Positions 55,540 to 64,000 of a DNA stretch of 64,000 nt are shown piece after piece. The DNA is taken from positions 372,001 to 436,000 of the forward strand of contig CBDEFY010000007.1 in the NCBI GenBank assembly GCA_965237595.1, read 5' to 3'. The notes beneath the pieces are model-generated. The model saw only the letters and a program-made list of their open reading frames with translations. It made no database searches and was not told the DNA's origin. The stretch is from UBA9611 sp965237595 (lineage in GTDB: Bacteria; Chloroflexota; Dehalococcoidia; Lucifugimonadales; UBA3495). The position numbers and the translations under genes were made by a program. Positions within the stretch are counted from its first letter, which is position 1. Each line of letters starts with the position of its first letter.

Positions 55540-56694
55540 TTGGATGAGGTAGTAGGGATGGGGAGAAGGCTCTTTAAAGAACTAGAGCGCTCATACGGTT
55601 TCGACGAGGTGGCGATTGTTCCCGGCCAGGTCACAATCAACCCCGAGTTGACCTCCACGAAGATGACCATCGGTGACCTGGACTTCGAGATTCCCATCAT
55701 GGCTTCCGCAATGGACGGGGCAGTTTCTCCAAGCTTCGCTTCGTACATGCACGAGATGGGCGGGCTGGGAGTCCTCAACGCCGAGGGACTGTATAGCAGA
55801 TACGATGACCCCTATTCAGTGCTCGAAGAGATTATCTCGACCCCCCAAGACGAAGTAACCGAATTCCTCCAGAAAGTCTACTCTGAGCCCATACGCGAAG
55901 AGCTGATCGGCGAGCGGGTCCGGGAGATAAAGAACTCGGGCGCCATCTGCGCCGTTTCCTTCACCCCCCAGAATACCAAACGCATGTCCCCCATTGCCGT
56001 TGAGGCCGGGGCTGACATTATCGTGGTCCAGTCCACCGTCACCACCGCCCGGCACATGTCCAACAGTTACCGGGGGCTGGTGTTCTCCGAACTCATCGAC
56101 GCTCTGAAAGTCCCCGTGATTGTCGGCAACTGCGTTACCTACGAAGTGGCCATGGAACTGATGGAGAGCGGCATCGACGGCATATTGGTCGGCGTCGGCC
56201 CCGGCGCCGCCTGCACCACCCGTGAAGTTGTGGGAGTGGGCGTGCCCCAAGTCACCGCAACCCTCCAGTGCGCGGCGGCCCGCGAAGATCACTTCCGCCG
56301 CACCGGCCGCTACGTCACCGTGATTACCGACGGCGGATTCCGGACCGGCGGCGACGTCTGCAAGGCCATGGTCAGCGGAGCAGACGCCGTGATGCTGGGG
56401 ACCCCCTTCGCTCAGTCGGAGGAAGCACCCGGCCACGGCTACAACTGGGGCATGGCCAACCCCCACCCCGAACTGCCCAGGGGCACCCGCATTTCCGTCG
56501 GGATCAAGGGCACCTTGAAACAGATCCTCTACGGCCCGACTTCCAGGACCGACGGAACCCAGAATTTCGTCGGAGCGCTGAGAGTTGCCATGGGTATGTG
56601 CGGGGCCTACACCATCCGGGACCTGCATAAGGCCGAGATGGTCATTGCTCCCTCCATCAAGACGGAAGGAAAGTTCTTCCAAATGGGCGGCTAA
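55540..56694 (+). CDS. guaB3: GuaB3-type IMP dehydrogenase-related protein
   Basis: 384 residues. The TTG start is chosen because homologues have four to five residues before GMGR; an in-frame ATG at 55558 with a GGATGAGG leader is the alternative. IMPDH/GMPR barrel without CBS domains: EIPIMASAMDGAVSPSFASY, GLGVLNAEGLYSRYDDP, ILVGVGPGAACTTREVVGVG with catalytic Cys225, and VITDGGFRTGGDVCKAM. GuaB3 proteins accompany true IMPDH in actinobacteria and Chloroflexota and may act as GMP reductase-like enzymes; the activity is not settled. Directly followed by the selenoprotein gene. Confidence 0.88.
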   Translation: MDEVVGMGRRLFKELERSYGFDEVAIVPGQVTINPELTSTKMTIGDLDFEIPIMASAMDGAVSPSFASYMHEMGGLGVLNAEGLYSRYDDPYSVLEEIISTPQDEVTEFLQKVYSEPIREELIGERVREIKNSGAICAVSFTPQNTKRMSPIAVEAGADIIVVQSTVTTARHMSNSYRGLVFSELIDALKVPVIVGNCVTYEVAMELMESGIDGILVGVGPGAACTTREVVGVGVPQVTATLQCAAAREDHFRRTGRYVTVITDGGFRTGGDVCKAMVSGADAVMLGTPFAQSEEAPGHGYNWGMANPHPELPRGTRISVGIKGTLKQILYGPTSRTDGTQNFVGALRVAMGMCGAYTIRDLHKAEMVIAPSIKTEGKFFQMGG

Positions 56695-56726
56695 CCAGTC
56701 CCGGTTCAATCAGAAGGGGAATATTA

Positions 56727-57284
56727 ATGGCTAAAGCTACAGGGGTTAAGGCAACCGGCATGATTGAGATTCTCGACCCCAGCGCCGAGGATGTTCCCGA
56801 GGAACTGGGTCTCAGCGAAACTCTGCCCGAACTCAAGGGGAAGGTGGTCGGGTTACTGGAGAACGGCAAGTACCACGCCGACGCCTTCTTGGGCGAGCTA
56901 AAAGAGGTCCTGCTCGAGGATTACGGCGCCGCGAAAGTGGTCTACGCCACCAAGTTCTCCTACAGCGCCCCCTGCGCCGAAGACACTTTACGATCCTTAA
57001 CTGTTGATTGCGACGCGGTGATACATGCGATTGCCGATTGAGGCTCCTGCACGGCGTGGGGTCTCCACGACACGGTAGTAACAGAGTCCAAGGGCGTGCC
57101 ATCGGTAAGTGTGATAACCAGCACCTTCACCAGGGCCGCTCATGCCAGGGTCACCGCCCTCGGAATGCCTGGTGCCCGCATAGTGGTGCTGCCCAGCCCA
57201 TTGGCTCCCCGCAGCGTGCCCGAGGTCCAACAGATGGCCCGTGACTTCGCGCCGGAGATTGTTGGACTGCTGACCGGGAAATAA
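56727..57284 (+). CDS. UGSC-family selenoprotein (Sec at codon 105, TGA 57039-57041)
   Basis: Read through the TGA at 57039-57041, the gene gives one 185-residue protein: N-terminal half with ELKGKVVGLLENGKYHADAF and KVVYATKFSYSAPCAEDTLR, then DAVIHAIAD-U-GSCTAWGLHD, then VPSVSVITSTFTRAAHA and a normal end before TAA. The motif U-G-S-C-T defines the UGSC family, whose members have Sec or Cys at this position; U and C form a likely redox pair. A SECIS-like hairpin with a GGTCT loop follows the TGA. ATG start behind AGAAGGGG. It is 32 bases after guaB3 and ends at a terminator. Substrate unknown; selA, selB, selC and selD must be elsewhere. Confidence 0.85.
57042..57089 (+). promoter_or_regulatory. 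SECIS-like element
   Basis: Immediately after the TGA: outer pairing GGCTC with GAGTCC (57042-57046 and 57084-57089) and an apical stem CGTGG, loop GGTCT, CCACG (57055-57069). The apical GGTCU loop is the same as that of the E. coli fdhF SECIS, and its distance of 13 bases from the TGA is in the bacterial range. It should recruit SelB. Confidence 0.75.
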
Positions 57285-57318
57285 ACCTTCCTCAAGTTGG
57301 AGAACCATGGAAAACCTA

Positions 57319-57343
57319 GAGGGGCCACAACGGCCCCTCTTTT
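57319..57343 (+). terminator. Rho-independent terminator after selenoprotein gene
   Basis: GAGGGGCC, loop ACAAC, GGCCCCTC, then TTTT. It closes the guaB3-selenoprotein unit and separates it from the gene at 57435. Confidence 0.85.
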
Positions 57344-57434
57344 CATTCTCTTTGCCTGTATTGACTTTTTATTGACTTCGCGGCCATCCCGCCGGAAAAT
57401 CGTCACCTGAGTCTTCAGCCCCGAGCCTTCACTT

Positions 57435-58517
57435 ATGAGGTCAAACGCCGTGAGTTCCGCTCCCCTAAATGCCAGGCGGGTAGAGGTTCCCGATTCCTTC
57501 CAGGCCATCCAGGACTATTGCTGGGAACAGGGTTGGACCGACGGGCTGCCGGTGGTGCCGCCAACGGAACCCCTGGTCCGCGAGATGCTGGCCTCCTACG
57601 GCGGAGACCCCTCCTATTCCCTGGGAACCCTTCAACCCAGAAACTCCCAGGGAACCCTGGAGAAAGTTGCCATCAACGCCGTCATGGCCGGCTGCCAGCC
57701 GGAGTACTTCCCGGTGGTGGTGGCAGCAGTCAAAGCGGCCCTCGATAAGGACTTCAACCTGGGCGGGAACGCGTCGACCACCGGAGGGGCAGCCCAGGTG
57801 GTTATTGTTAACGGCCCCACCGCCAAAGAACTTGGCATCAACGGTGACGCCGCCTGTTTCGGGCCCGGGTCCAGGGCCAACGCGGCCATCGGCCGGGCAT
57901 TGCGGTTGGTTATCCGTAACGTCGGCGGTCTGATACCCGGGGAGATGGACAAGGCAACCCTGGCCACACCGGGACGATACAGCTTCTGCTTCTCCGAGAA
58001 TGAAGAACGCAGCCCATGGGAACCGAGAAACATCCAGTTGGGGTACGCCAAGGGAACCAGCACCGTGACCGTCGCCGGGATCAGGGGCGTCTACGGAATC
58101 ATGGAGACGACGGTTGCAACCGGACTTGAGGTCCTCCAGACGATTGTCGGAAACATGAAGGCAGTTGGGATTTCCAACTACTACCAGATTGGCACCGGCG
58201 CCCAGATTATCATGGTGATCTGCCCGGAGCACGCTGAGGAGATTGCCGCATCTGGACTGTCCAAGTCCGACGTCCAAGAGTACATCTACCAGAACGCCCG
58301 GATGCCGCTGCACCTGTTGCTGAACCGGGCCCACTACGGCAACCGCAACTGGCCAAGCTGGGTGGACCAGACCAACCCCGATACCCTGGTGCCCATCGTC
58401 CGTGCCGCCGAGGACATCGTGGTCATCGTTGCCGGGGGCGACGGCCGCCATTCCGCTTGGCTGGCCGGCTGGGGCGTGACCCGGATGTCGACGGAAGAGA
58501 TTGTCAAACTCGCCTGA
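57435..58517 (+). CDS. Conserved protein of unknown function
   Basis: 360 residues, soluble. The first 20 residues are probably poorly conserved; the core starts FQAIQDYCWEQGWTDGLPVV. Other conserved-looking segments: EKVAINAVMAGCQPEYFPVV, GGAAQVVIVNGPTAKELGIN, INGDAACFGPGSRANAAIGR, RNVGGLIPGEMDKATLATPG and DIVVIVAGGDGRHSAWLAGW. I associate this family with UGSC-type proteins but know no function. Several Cys (CW, GCQ, ACF, CF, CP) could be redox-active. A terminator lies between it and the selenoprotein, so co-transcription is not assured. Confidence 0.6.
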   Translation: MRSNAVSSAPLNARRVEVPDSFQAIQDYCWEQGWTDGLPVVPPTEPLVREMLASYGGDPSYSLGTLQPRNSQGTLEKVAINAVMAGCQPEYFPVVVAAVKAALDKDFNLGGNASTTGGAAQVVIVNGPTAKELGINGDAACFGPGSRANAAIGRALRLVIRNVGGLIPGEMDKATLATPGRYSFCFSENEERSPWEPRNIQLGYAKGTSTVTVAGIRGVYGIMETTVATGLEVLQTIVGNMKAVGISNYYQIGTGAQIIMVICPEHAEEIAASGLSKSDVQEYIYQNARMPLHLLLNRAHYGNRNWPSWVDQTNPDTLVPIVRAAEDIVVIVAGGDGRHSAWLAGWGVTRMSTEEIVKLA

Positions 58518-58995
58518 TTGTCTCAGGGCCTGATGCGGGCTCCTTTTTCACCACCCCGTCATTCTTGAATCGGCCATTTCCCGCTGGTCTTTCTACTGGA
58601 AGCTTCGTTATGTTTCCTGTTCTCATCCGGTTGGCAGCCTGACAGCGTCGGCTTGACCCTTAATACTCCCTGCCAAAAAATTCATGTTGATGAAATTGTT
58701 TTGACAGCGGCATCCCATCGCACCCTAAGGAGGCTGCCGGCATCTCAATAAATAGCCAGCACCACACCGCAAAGTTGCACAAAATTGACCAAGTTAACCA
58801 AAGGGCCAAGTGACGAAATGCGGCCCTTTCCATAAGTCCAATACCCTTTCTTCAACGTAAAAATTGTCGCGAGGAATAGTCACCTTCCCTGGAGTATTTT
58901 TTACCACGATGTAACGAAACCGTTCAAATTCATCTCTGATTATTAAGTAGTACGCCTTTCCATTAGAACTAATACAGGCCTATTACCAAATATTC
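58518..58995. other. Intergenic region with hairpin 58800-58829
   Basis: No gene. AAAGGGCC at 58800-58807 pairs with GGCCCTTT at 58822-58829, a weak terminator candidate for the gene at 57435. From about 58840 on the sequence is clearly AT-richer than the surroundings up to the promoter at 58996. Confidence 0.5.
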
Positions 58996-59025
58996 TTGAC
59001 GGATTCAATCATCCATTGCTATCAT
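58996..59025 (+). promoter_or_regulatory. Sigma-70-like promoter
   Basis: TTGACG, 18-base spacer, TATCAT in an AT-rich stretch, about 28 bases before the ATG at 59054. Directs the small zinc-ribbon-like gene. Confidence 0.6.
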
Positions 59026-59053
59026 AAATTAATTAATCCGAGGCTAACGAATC

Positions 59054-59389
59054 ATGGCACAACGCACCACAAACGCACCCGCTCCCGAGGTAGAAAACAC
59101 CGCCGCTGCGACCACCGCTGGATGCCGCCACCATTGGGTCATCCAGCCCGCTGACGGCCCAATCAGCAATGGCTTATGCCAGCTCTGTGGGGAAGACCGC
59201 GAGTTTAAGAACTATGTCGAGTCGGCCACTTGGGGGGACAGCCGAATTGCCAGCAAAGGGTCTTCGGCTACAGCCAACACTGAATCTACTTCAGACGATG
59301 AAGAAATTTCCGGCCAGGACATGGCCGATGACGAATCGCAGGCCGAGATCGGCCCCGGAGACGACCCCGATGTGGAAATCGAGGATTAA
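59054..59389 (+). CDS. Small zinc-ribbon-like protein with acidic tail
   Basis: 111 residues. The centre, CRHHWVIQPADGPISNGLCQ followed by LCGEDREFKNYVESATWG, has one Cys and two His before a C-x-x-C, a compact metal-site pattern. The C-terminal 45 residues are acidic and probably disordered. I know similar small proteins from Dehalococcoidia genomes, unannotated; a nucleic-acid or RNA-polymerase role is only a guess. It has its own promoter and terminator (59458). Confidence 0.6.
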   Translation: MAQRTTNAPAPEVENTAAATTAGCRHHWVIQPADGPISNGLCQLCGEDREFKNYVESATWGDSRIASKGSSATANTESTSDDEEISGQDMADDESQAEIGPGDDPDVEIED

Positions 59390-59457
59390 GAACCCGTCCT
59401 AGCAACTTCTTGACGCAAGCTGGGTGGCTTTCAACGGCCGATCACATATCACCGTAA

Positions 59458-59487
59458 CCCGGTGGCGACATGACCGGGCTTTTTTTT
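59458..59487 (+). terminator. Rho-independent terminator
   Basis: CCCGGT, nine-base loop, ACCGGG, C, then eight T. Ends the small zinc-ribbon-like gene. Confidence 0.88.
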
Positions 59488-59685
59488 GCCCAAAACCGGG
59501 ACCCAGCACCCGCGCCAGCAAGGTCATTCGACAATCCGAATTGATTGGCGAATCACTTGAATCCCGGCGGATGGCAGGGTTTATAATAGCCACTGCCAGG
59601 GAACGGGAGGGCCTGAACATGGTAGCCGGGCCTTGGCATCATGTGGGCCACACGCCCGCATGATGCGGGGAGGCGGTTGGGTTTA

Positions 59686-62600
59686 GTGTTCACGCACCTG
59701 CACGTTCACACCGAATACAGCATGTTGGACGGCATCAGCCGCATTCCCAACCTGGTGGCCCGCACCAAGGAACTGGGGATGGATGCCCTGGCCATCACCG
59801 ATCACGGCACCTTCTACGGGGTGGTCGACTTCTACTCGGCGTGCAAAGAAGTTGGCATAAAACCTATCATCGGCTGTGAGGTATACGTAGCCCATAACAG
59901 CCGCCTCGACAAAGACCCCTCCGAACGCAGCCCCAACCATCTGGTCCTGCTGGCCCGGAACAACACCGGCTACCGCAACCTGATGCAATTGGTCACCAAG
60001 GCCCACGTGGACGGCTTCCACTACCGTCCCCGCATCGATAAAGGCATCCTCGAGGAATACGGCCAAGGTCTGGTCGCCCTTTCCGCCTGCCCTTCCGCGG
60101 AGATTCCGCGCCTGATTGCCGACGGCAACGAAGACGAAGCTGTCCGGGCCGCCAGCTGGTACAAGGACCTGTTCGGCGACGGCTACTTCTTGGAGATCCA
60201 GCGCCACGAACACGTCCCCCAATTGCCCCGCATCAACGAGGGACTGGTCGCCCTGGGACAGAAACTGGTTATCCCGCTGGTGGTCACCAACGACACCCAC
60301 TATGTCGACCAAACGGACTCTCCCCTGCAAGACATCTACATCTGCATCCAGACCAGCACCACCATTCAGGACGAAAAGCGCCTCCGGATGGAGGACGATT
60401 CCTACTTCATGAAGAGCCCCCAAGAGATGGCCCAATTGTTCCCGGACTTTCTCCCGGCCTTGGAGAATACCAATCTGATAGCCGATATGTGCAACGTGGA
60501 ACTGGGCTTCGGCCAGAGCCACCTGCCCAAATACCCCACGCCCAATGACATGGACGCTGACGAATACCTGACTCAATTGTGCCAAGAGGGGTTCCGCCGC
60601 CGCTACCCAAACCCAACGCCCGAGGCCGAAGACCGGCTCCACTACGAGTTGGACGTCATCCGCCACACCCGGTTCGCCAACTACTTCTTGGTGGTCTGGG
60701 ACATCATCGACTTCGTTCGGCGGAGCAACATACTTTATGGAGTCCGTGGCAGCGCCGCGGCCAGCGTGGCCCTATTTTGCCTGGGCATCACTGAATTCGA
60801 CCCGCTGGAGTACCGTCTGGTCTTCGAACGGTTCCTCAACCTGGAACGCAAAGAGATGCCGGACATCGACCTGGACTTCCAGGATGATCGCCGGGACGAA
60901 GTTCTGCACTACGTCATAGAGCGCTACGGCAACGACCGGGTGGCCCAGATTATCACCTTTGGGACCATGGGCGCCAAGGCGGCCCTGCGGGACGTGGGCC
61001 GGGCCCTGGGCATGGGCTACGGAGACGTGGACCGAATCGCCCGGATGGTCCCCCTGAAGGCCCGCACCCTTGAGGACGCCCTGCGCGTTAGCACCGAGTT
61101 TAAGACCGCCTACCAGCAGGAGCCCAACGTCACCAAGCTGGTGGACAATGCCCGAGGACTGGAAGGTATCGTCCACCATGTGAGCACCCACGCCGCCGGG
61201 GTGCTGATTGCCGACGAGCCCCTCACCGAGACCGTGCCATTGCAGCGTCCGGTACGGGGCGACGAAAGCAGCCCCGTACTAATGACCCAGTTCTCCATGG
61301 ACCCGGTAGCCCACTTGGGTCTCCTGAAGATGGACTTTCTGGGGTTAACCAACCTAACCATTCTCGACCGGGCCGTCAATCTGGTGCGCGAGAGCCAGGG
61401 AGTGGAGATAGACCTTCAGACTCTGTCCCTGGACGATACCGCCACCTTTGAGCTTCTCTCATCGGGCAACACCACCGACCTGTTCCAGCTTGAAAGTGCG
61501 GGGATGCAGCGGTACATCAAAGACCTAAAGCCCTCCAATCTGGGCGACATTTCGGCGATGATTGCCCTCTACCGCCCCGGTCCCATGGAGAACATCGAGA
61601 TTTTTATTGAGGCCAAACACGGCCGCACGCCCATCTCCTACCCCCACCCCAGCTTCAAGGACCTGCTGGACGAGACCTACGGCGTCATCGTTTACCAGGA
61701 CCAAGTGCTGTTGATACTGCAGCAATTCGCCGGTTACTCCCTTGGTGCGGCCGACATCGTGCGCAAGGCAATGGGCAAGAAGATTGCCTCTCTCATGGCC
61801 GAAGAGCGGGTGAACTTCGTCGCCGGCGCCCAGGCTAAGGGTTACGACGAGAACCTGGCCGTCGAGATTTTCGACCTCATCGAGCCCTTCGCCGGCTATG
61901 CGTTCAACAAGGCCCATAGCGTGAGCTACGCCCTAATCTCCTATTGGACGGCTTATTTCAAAACCCATTACCCAGTGGAATACATGGCCGCAGTGCTCAA
62001 CTCCCGGCTGGACAACCCGGAGAAGACTCTGAGCTCCATGAACGAATGTTTCCGGCTGCAGATCCCCATCCTGTTGCCAGACATTAACCGGTCGGAGGAA
62101 TTCTTCTCTATCGACCACGACGCGGGCGACCATGACACCAGCGGGCATGACACAGGCAGCAAAGGAGAAGACTCTCCCAGAGGCCCGGGGCTCAGAATCG
62201 GGCTGGCCGCCATCAAAACAGTGGGAGAGGGCGCGGTCCGCCCCATCGTGGCAGAACGCCAAGAGAGCGGGCCCTACCAGTCCATCGACGATTTCTGCCG
62301 CCGGGCGGGGGCTTCCGGCTTGAACCGCCGCACACTGGAAAGTCTGGCCAGGGCTGGGACCTTTGACAGCCTGGCCCCTCGAGGCGCGGTGATGGGCGCT
62401 CTCGACCAGATCGTCGCCACCGCTCAGAGGGAAGCCCGCACCCGTAACTCGGGCCAGAGCAGTTTCTTCGACGGAGACTTCGACGGAAACAACGGAGCTT
62501 CCAGCGCTGCGGGGATGAGCGGCATCCCCCTCACCGCTCCCGACGTTTCAGACCAGGAAAAGGCCGCTTGGGAACGGGAATTGTTGGGCCTGGCTCTGTC

Positions 62601-63552
62601 CCACAATCCGCTCCGCACCCTGGGCGCCATGGATACAGGAGGGGCCTACAATTCCCTGGACCAATTGGACGAGGAGATGTCCGGCCAGTCCGTTAATTTG
62701 CTGGGCTACATCTCCTCCGTCACCGAGCGCAGCACACGGGAAGGGAAGCGGTTCTTCATTGTGAATCTCGAAGTCCTGGGCGGATTCTTGGAAGTAATGG
62801 TCTGGCCCGACACCCTGCAGCGAACGGCGGAGGTGTGGCAGGACGGCCGCTTGGTGTTGGTTACCGGCAGGCTGCGTCTGCGCGGGGACCAGCTGTCCCT
62901 TGCCTGCGACGGCGCGGTGGTATACGACCCGGAGAACCCGCCGGCAGCCCCGCCGCCGGCCAAGGCCTATGACGGATACAAAAACGGCAACGGCAATGGC
63001 CGCAAAACAGTTGACCCCGAGATCAGGGAAAAGAAGGCGCAAATGACCACAGGCGATAACAACCGGGCGGAACCACCGGCGGAACCACAGAAGGTGGTCC
63101 GCCTGGCAGTAACCGAGTCGGACGATCCGAATCACGACGCCCATCTACTTCGGGAGGTCATCGGCGTCCTACTGGAATATCCCGGCCGGGACCGGGTGAA
63201 CCTGGACATCCGTACCGGCGAGAAGCGCGTTCGAATGGACCTCCCGGTGGTTAGCACCGGCTATTGCGAAGCAATGCACACTCGCCTGGAAGAATTGTTG
63301 GGGCCGAATACCGTGGCGGTCCACCAGGAGCTGGGCTTGGGCATTGAATCCCCGGCCGAAGCGCCCGTGATTCTGTCCCTTGAGGCCGAGCAGCAGGCCT
63401 CTCCTGATCCGACCTCGGAAACGCCCCCAAAAACAACTCGGGCGGCTTCCGAATCCACTCCAGCCGCAGTCGCTGAGCCTCCGGTTGCGGCCGTTGCCGA
63501 TGTGTCCCAACCCGACGGGGCGGACGCTGCGGGAGACGAACCGCCCTTCTAG
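59686..63552 (+). CDS. dnaE: DNA polymerase III alpha subunit
   Basis: 1,288 residues from GTG 59686; an ATG at 59641 and a TTG at 59677 are in frame, and the GGGGAGG site at 59667-59673 fits the GTG/TTG region better. PHP domain (FTHLHVHTEYSMLDGISRIP), polymerase catalytic Asp in MPDIDLDFQDDRRDE, AYAFNKAHSVSYALISYWTA, helix-hairpin-helix region (SGLNRRTLESLARAGTFDSL) and OB fold (VNLLGYISSVTERSTREGKR). About 200 extra C-terminal residues follow: a DnaE C-terminal-like module (LREVIGVLLEYPGRDRVNLD) and an Ala/Pro/Glu tail. Main replicative polymerase. Confidence 0.95.
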   Translation: MFTHLHVHTEYSMLDGISRIPNLVARTKELGMDALAITDHGTFYGVVDFYSACKEVGIKPIIGCEVYVAHNSRLDKDPSERSPNHLVLLARNNTGYRNLMQLVTKAHVDGFHYRPRIDKGILEEYGQGLVALSACPSAEIPRLIADGNEDEAVRAASWYKDLFGDGYFLEIQRHEHVPQLPRINEGLVALGQKLVIPLVVTNDTHYVDQTDSPLQDIYICIQTSTTIQDEKRLRMEDDSYFMKSPQEMAQLFPDFLPALENTNLIADMCNVELGFGQSHLPKYPTPNDMDADEYLTQLCQEGFRRRYPNPTPEAEDRLHYELDVIRHTRFANYFLVVWDIIDFVRRSNILYGVRGSAAASVALFCLGITEFDPLEYRLVFERFLNLERKEMPDIDLDFQDDRRDEVLHYVIERYGNDRVAQIITFGTMGAKAALRDVGRALGMGYGDVDRIARMVPLKARTLEDALRVSTEFKTAYQQEPNVTKLVDNARGLEGIVHHVSTHAAGVLIADEPLTETVPLQRPVRGDESSPVLMTQFSMDPVAHLGLLKMDFLGLTNLTILDRAVNLVRESQGVEIDLQTLSLDDTATFELLSSGNTTDLFQLESAGMQRYIKDLKPSNLGDISAMIALYRPGPMENIEIFIEAKHGRTPISYPHPSFKDLLDETYGVIVYQDQVLLILQQFAGYSLGAADIVRKAMGKKIASLMAEERVNFVAGAQAKGYDENLAVEIFDLIEPFAGYAFNKAHSVSYALISYWTAYFKTHYPVEYMAAVLNSRLDNPEKTLSSMNECFRLQIPILLPDINRSEEFFSIDHDAGDHDTSGHDTGSKGEDSPRGPGLRIGLAAIKTVGEGAVRPIVAERQESGPYQSIDDFCRRAGASGLNRRTLESLARAGTFDSLAPRGAVMGALDQIVATAQREARTRNSGQSSFFDGDFDGNNGASSAAGMSGIPLTAPDVSDQEKAAWERELLGLALSHNPLRTLGAMDTGGAYNSLDQLDEEMSGQSVNLLGYISSVTERSTREGKRFFIVNLEVLGGFLEVMVWPDTLQRTAEVWQDGRLVLVTGRLRLRGDQLSLACDGAVVYDPENPPAAPPPAKAYDGYKNGNGNGRKTVDPEIREKKAQMTTGDNNRAEPPAEPQKVVRLAVTESDDPNHDAHLLREVIGVLLEYPGRDRVNLDIRTGEKRVRMDLPVVSTGYCEAMHTRLEELLGPNTVAVHQELGLGIESPAEAPVILSLEAEQQASPDPTSETPPKTTRAASESTPAAVAEPPVAAVADVSQPDGADAAGDEPPF

Positions 63553-64000
63553 CTGTCCTTCGAATCGACTGCCTTGCTGCTCCAAAAATCCGCCATGAAT
63601 TGTCCGTCTCACTGGCCGATTCACGCCTGAGGAGCAACCCTGTTGACATGCCGTTTCGGAAATCTCACGTATTCTGTCTGGTTTTCTACGAATCCTTTGC
63701 ATATTTTTATCGACCGTTGCCGGTCAGTTCTGCCCCACGGAAAACCAAGCACGCAACCCCACATTTTAGTGATAATTGAAAACTTGACCGGTTCTTGACT
63801 GGCTGGTGAACTCCCTAGCAATGCTTTCCACGGTCCACCAACGGTCCTGGGGAGCAGCGCTCAGGTGCTGTCCCAAACGTCAACCAAGCCGGTCGAGAGA
63901 ATGTTGAAGTACTATTACGGCCCTTCGAAGGAGCCGTCTCCCGATAGGGTTCCTCCAAACAGGTCCCAACATCTCTCACCTCTCTACCTCCCCTGAAATC
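63553..64000. other. Downstream of dnaE, no gene recognised
   Basis: 450 bases to the window end. Short frames on both strands look weakly protein-like (for example minus-strand DRWWTVESIAREF near 63840) but have stops and no start. I make no call. Confidence 0.3.

Noticed and set aside
63621..63821. Minus-strand ORF after dnaE
   Set aside because: No recognisable protein, no ribosome site; composition looks like random open frame.

Overview
The window looks like a GC-rich chromosomal segment of an uncultured Chloroflexota bacterium, most likely a marine or host-associated SAR202/Dehalococcoidia-type lineage. This rests on gene content, not on a marker phylogeny. The supporting content is CocE-type hydrolases, luciferase-like (LLM) monooxygenases, amidohydrolases and SDRs, a GuaB3-type IMPDH paralogue, ClpC and a long DnaE, secreted proteins ending in an EF-hand/dockerin-like tail, and a UGSC selenoprotein. 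Many single-base indels, near-identical duplications and abrupt joins suggest either a very plastic genome or residual long-read assembly error, probably both.

Region 1 (1-2150) is a rearranged copy of 25791-30434 lacking 2,869 internal bases, which fuses a hydrolase in frame to a coiled-coil protein; it is joined to a PIN fragment. Region 2 (2122-13765, minus) is a run of large secreted proteins: cadherin-type repeats, a recurrent beta module, EF-hand tails, and one membrane-anchored collagen-like protein. Several have a stem-loop in the leader, and one contains a perfect 2,063-bp tandem duplication.

Region 3 (14-25 kb) is a graveyard of mobile and defence genes: a dead serine recombinase, HigBA, pieces of transposases and of a restriction enzyme, an nSTAND-like ATPase remnant split from a TIR-like gene by an IS630 element, a broken hsdS, a Phd/PIN toxin-antitoxin pair and two IS21 fragments. 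Phd-PIN-hsdS-TIR appears to have been one tightly coupled operon.

Region 4 (25-42.5 kb) is mostly intact metabolism: PH-domain and coiled-coil envelope proteins, DUF2277, a Tag-like glycosylase, CocE hydrolase, LLM monooxygenases, SDR, FAD oxidoreductase, alpha/beta hydrolases, PanE-like reductase, methyltransferase, ATZ/TRZ amidohydrolase, amidase and a polytopic membrane protein. Region 5 (42.8-47.7 kb) is one hydantoinase-like gene broken by two IS1380-type elements, each with a 5-bp target duplication.

Region 6 (47.8-64 kb) is housekeeping: a frameshifted SDR, a secreted IPT-like protein, MoaD-MoaE, RadA, ClpC, a stand-alone 5S rRNA with its own promoter, GuaB3, a selenoprotein whose in-frame TGA is followed by a SECIS-like hairpin, a conserved protein of unknown role, a small zinc-ribbon-like protein and DnaE. 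The selenoprotein is the clearest special biology: read naively it splits into two meaningless ORFs, but with selenocysteine at codon 105 it is one 185-residue protein.
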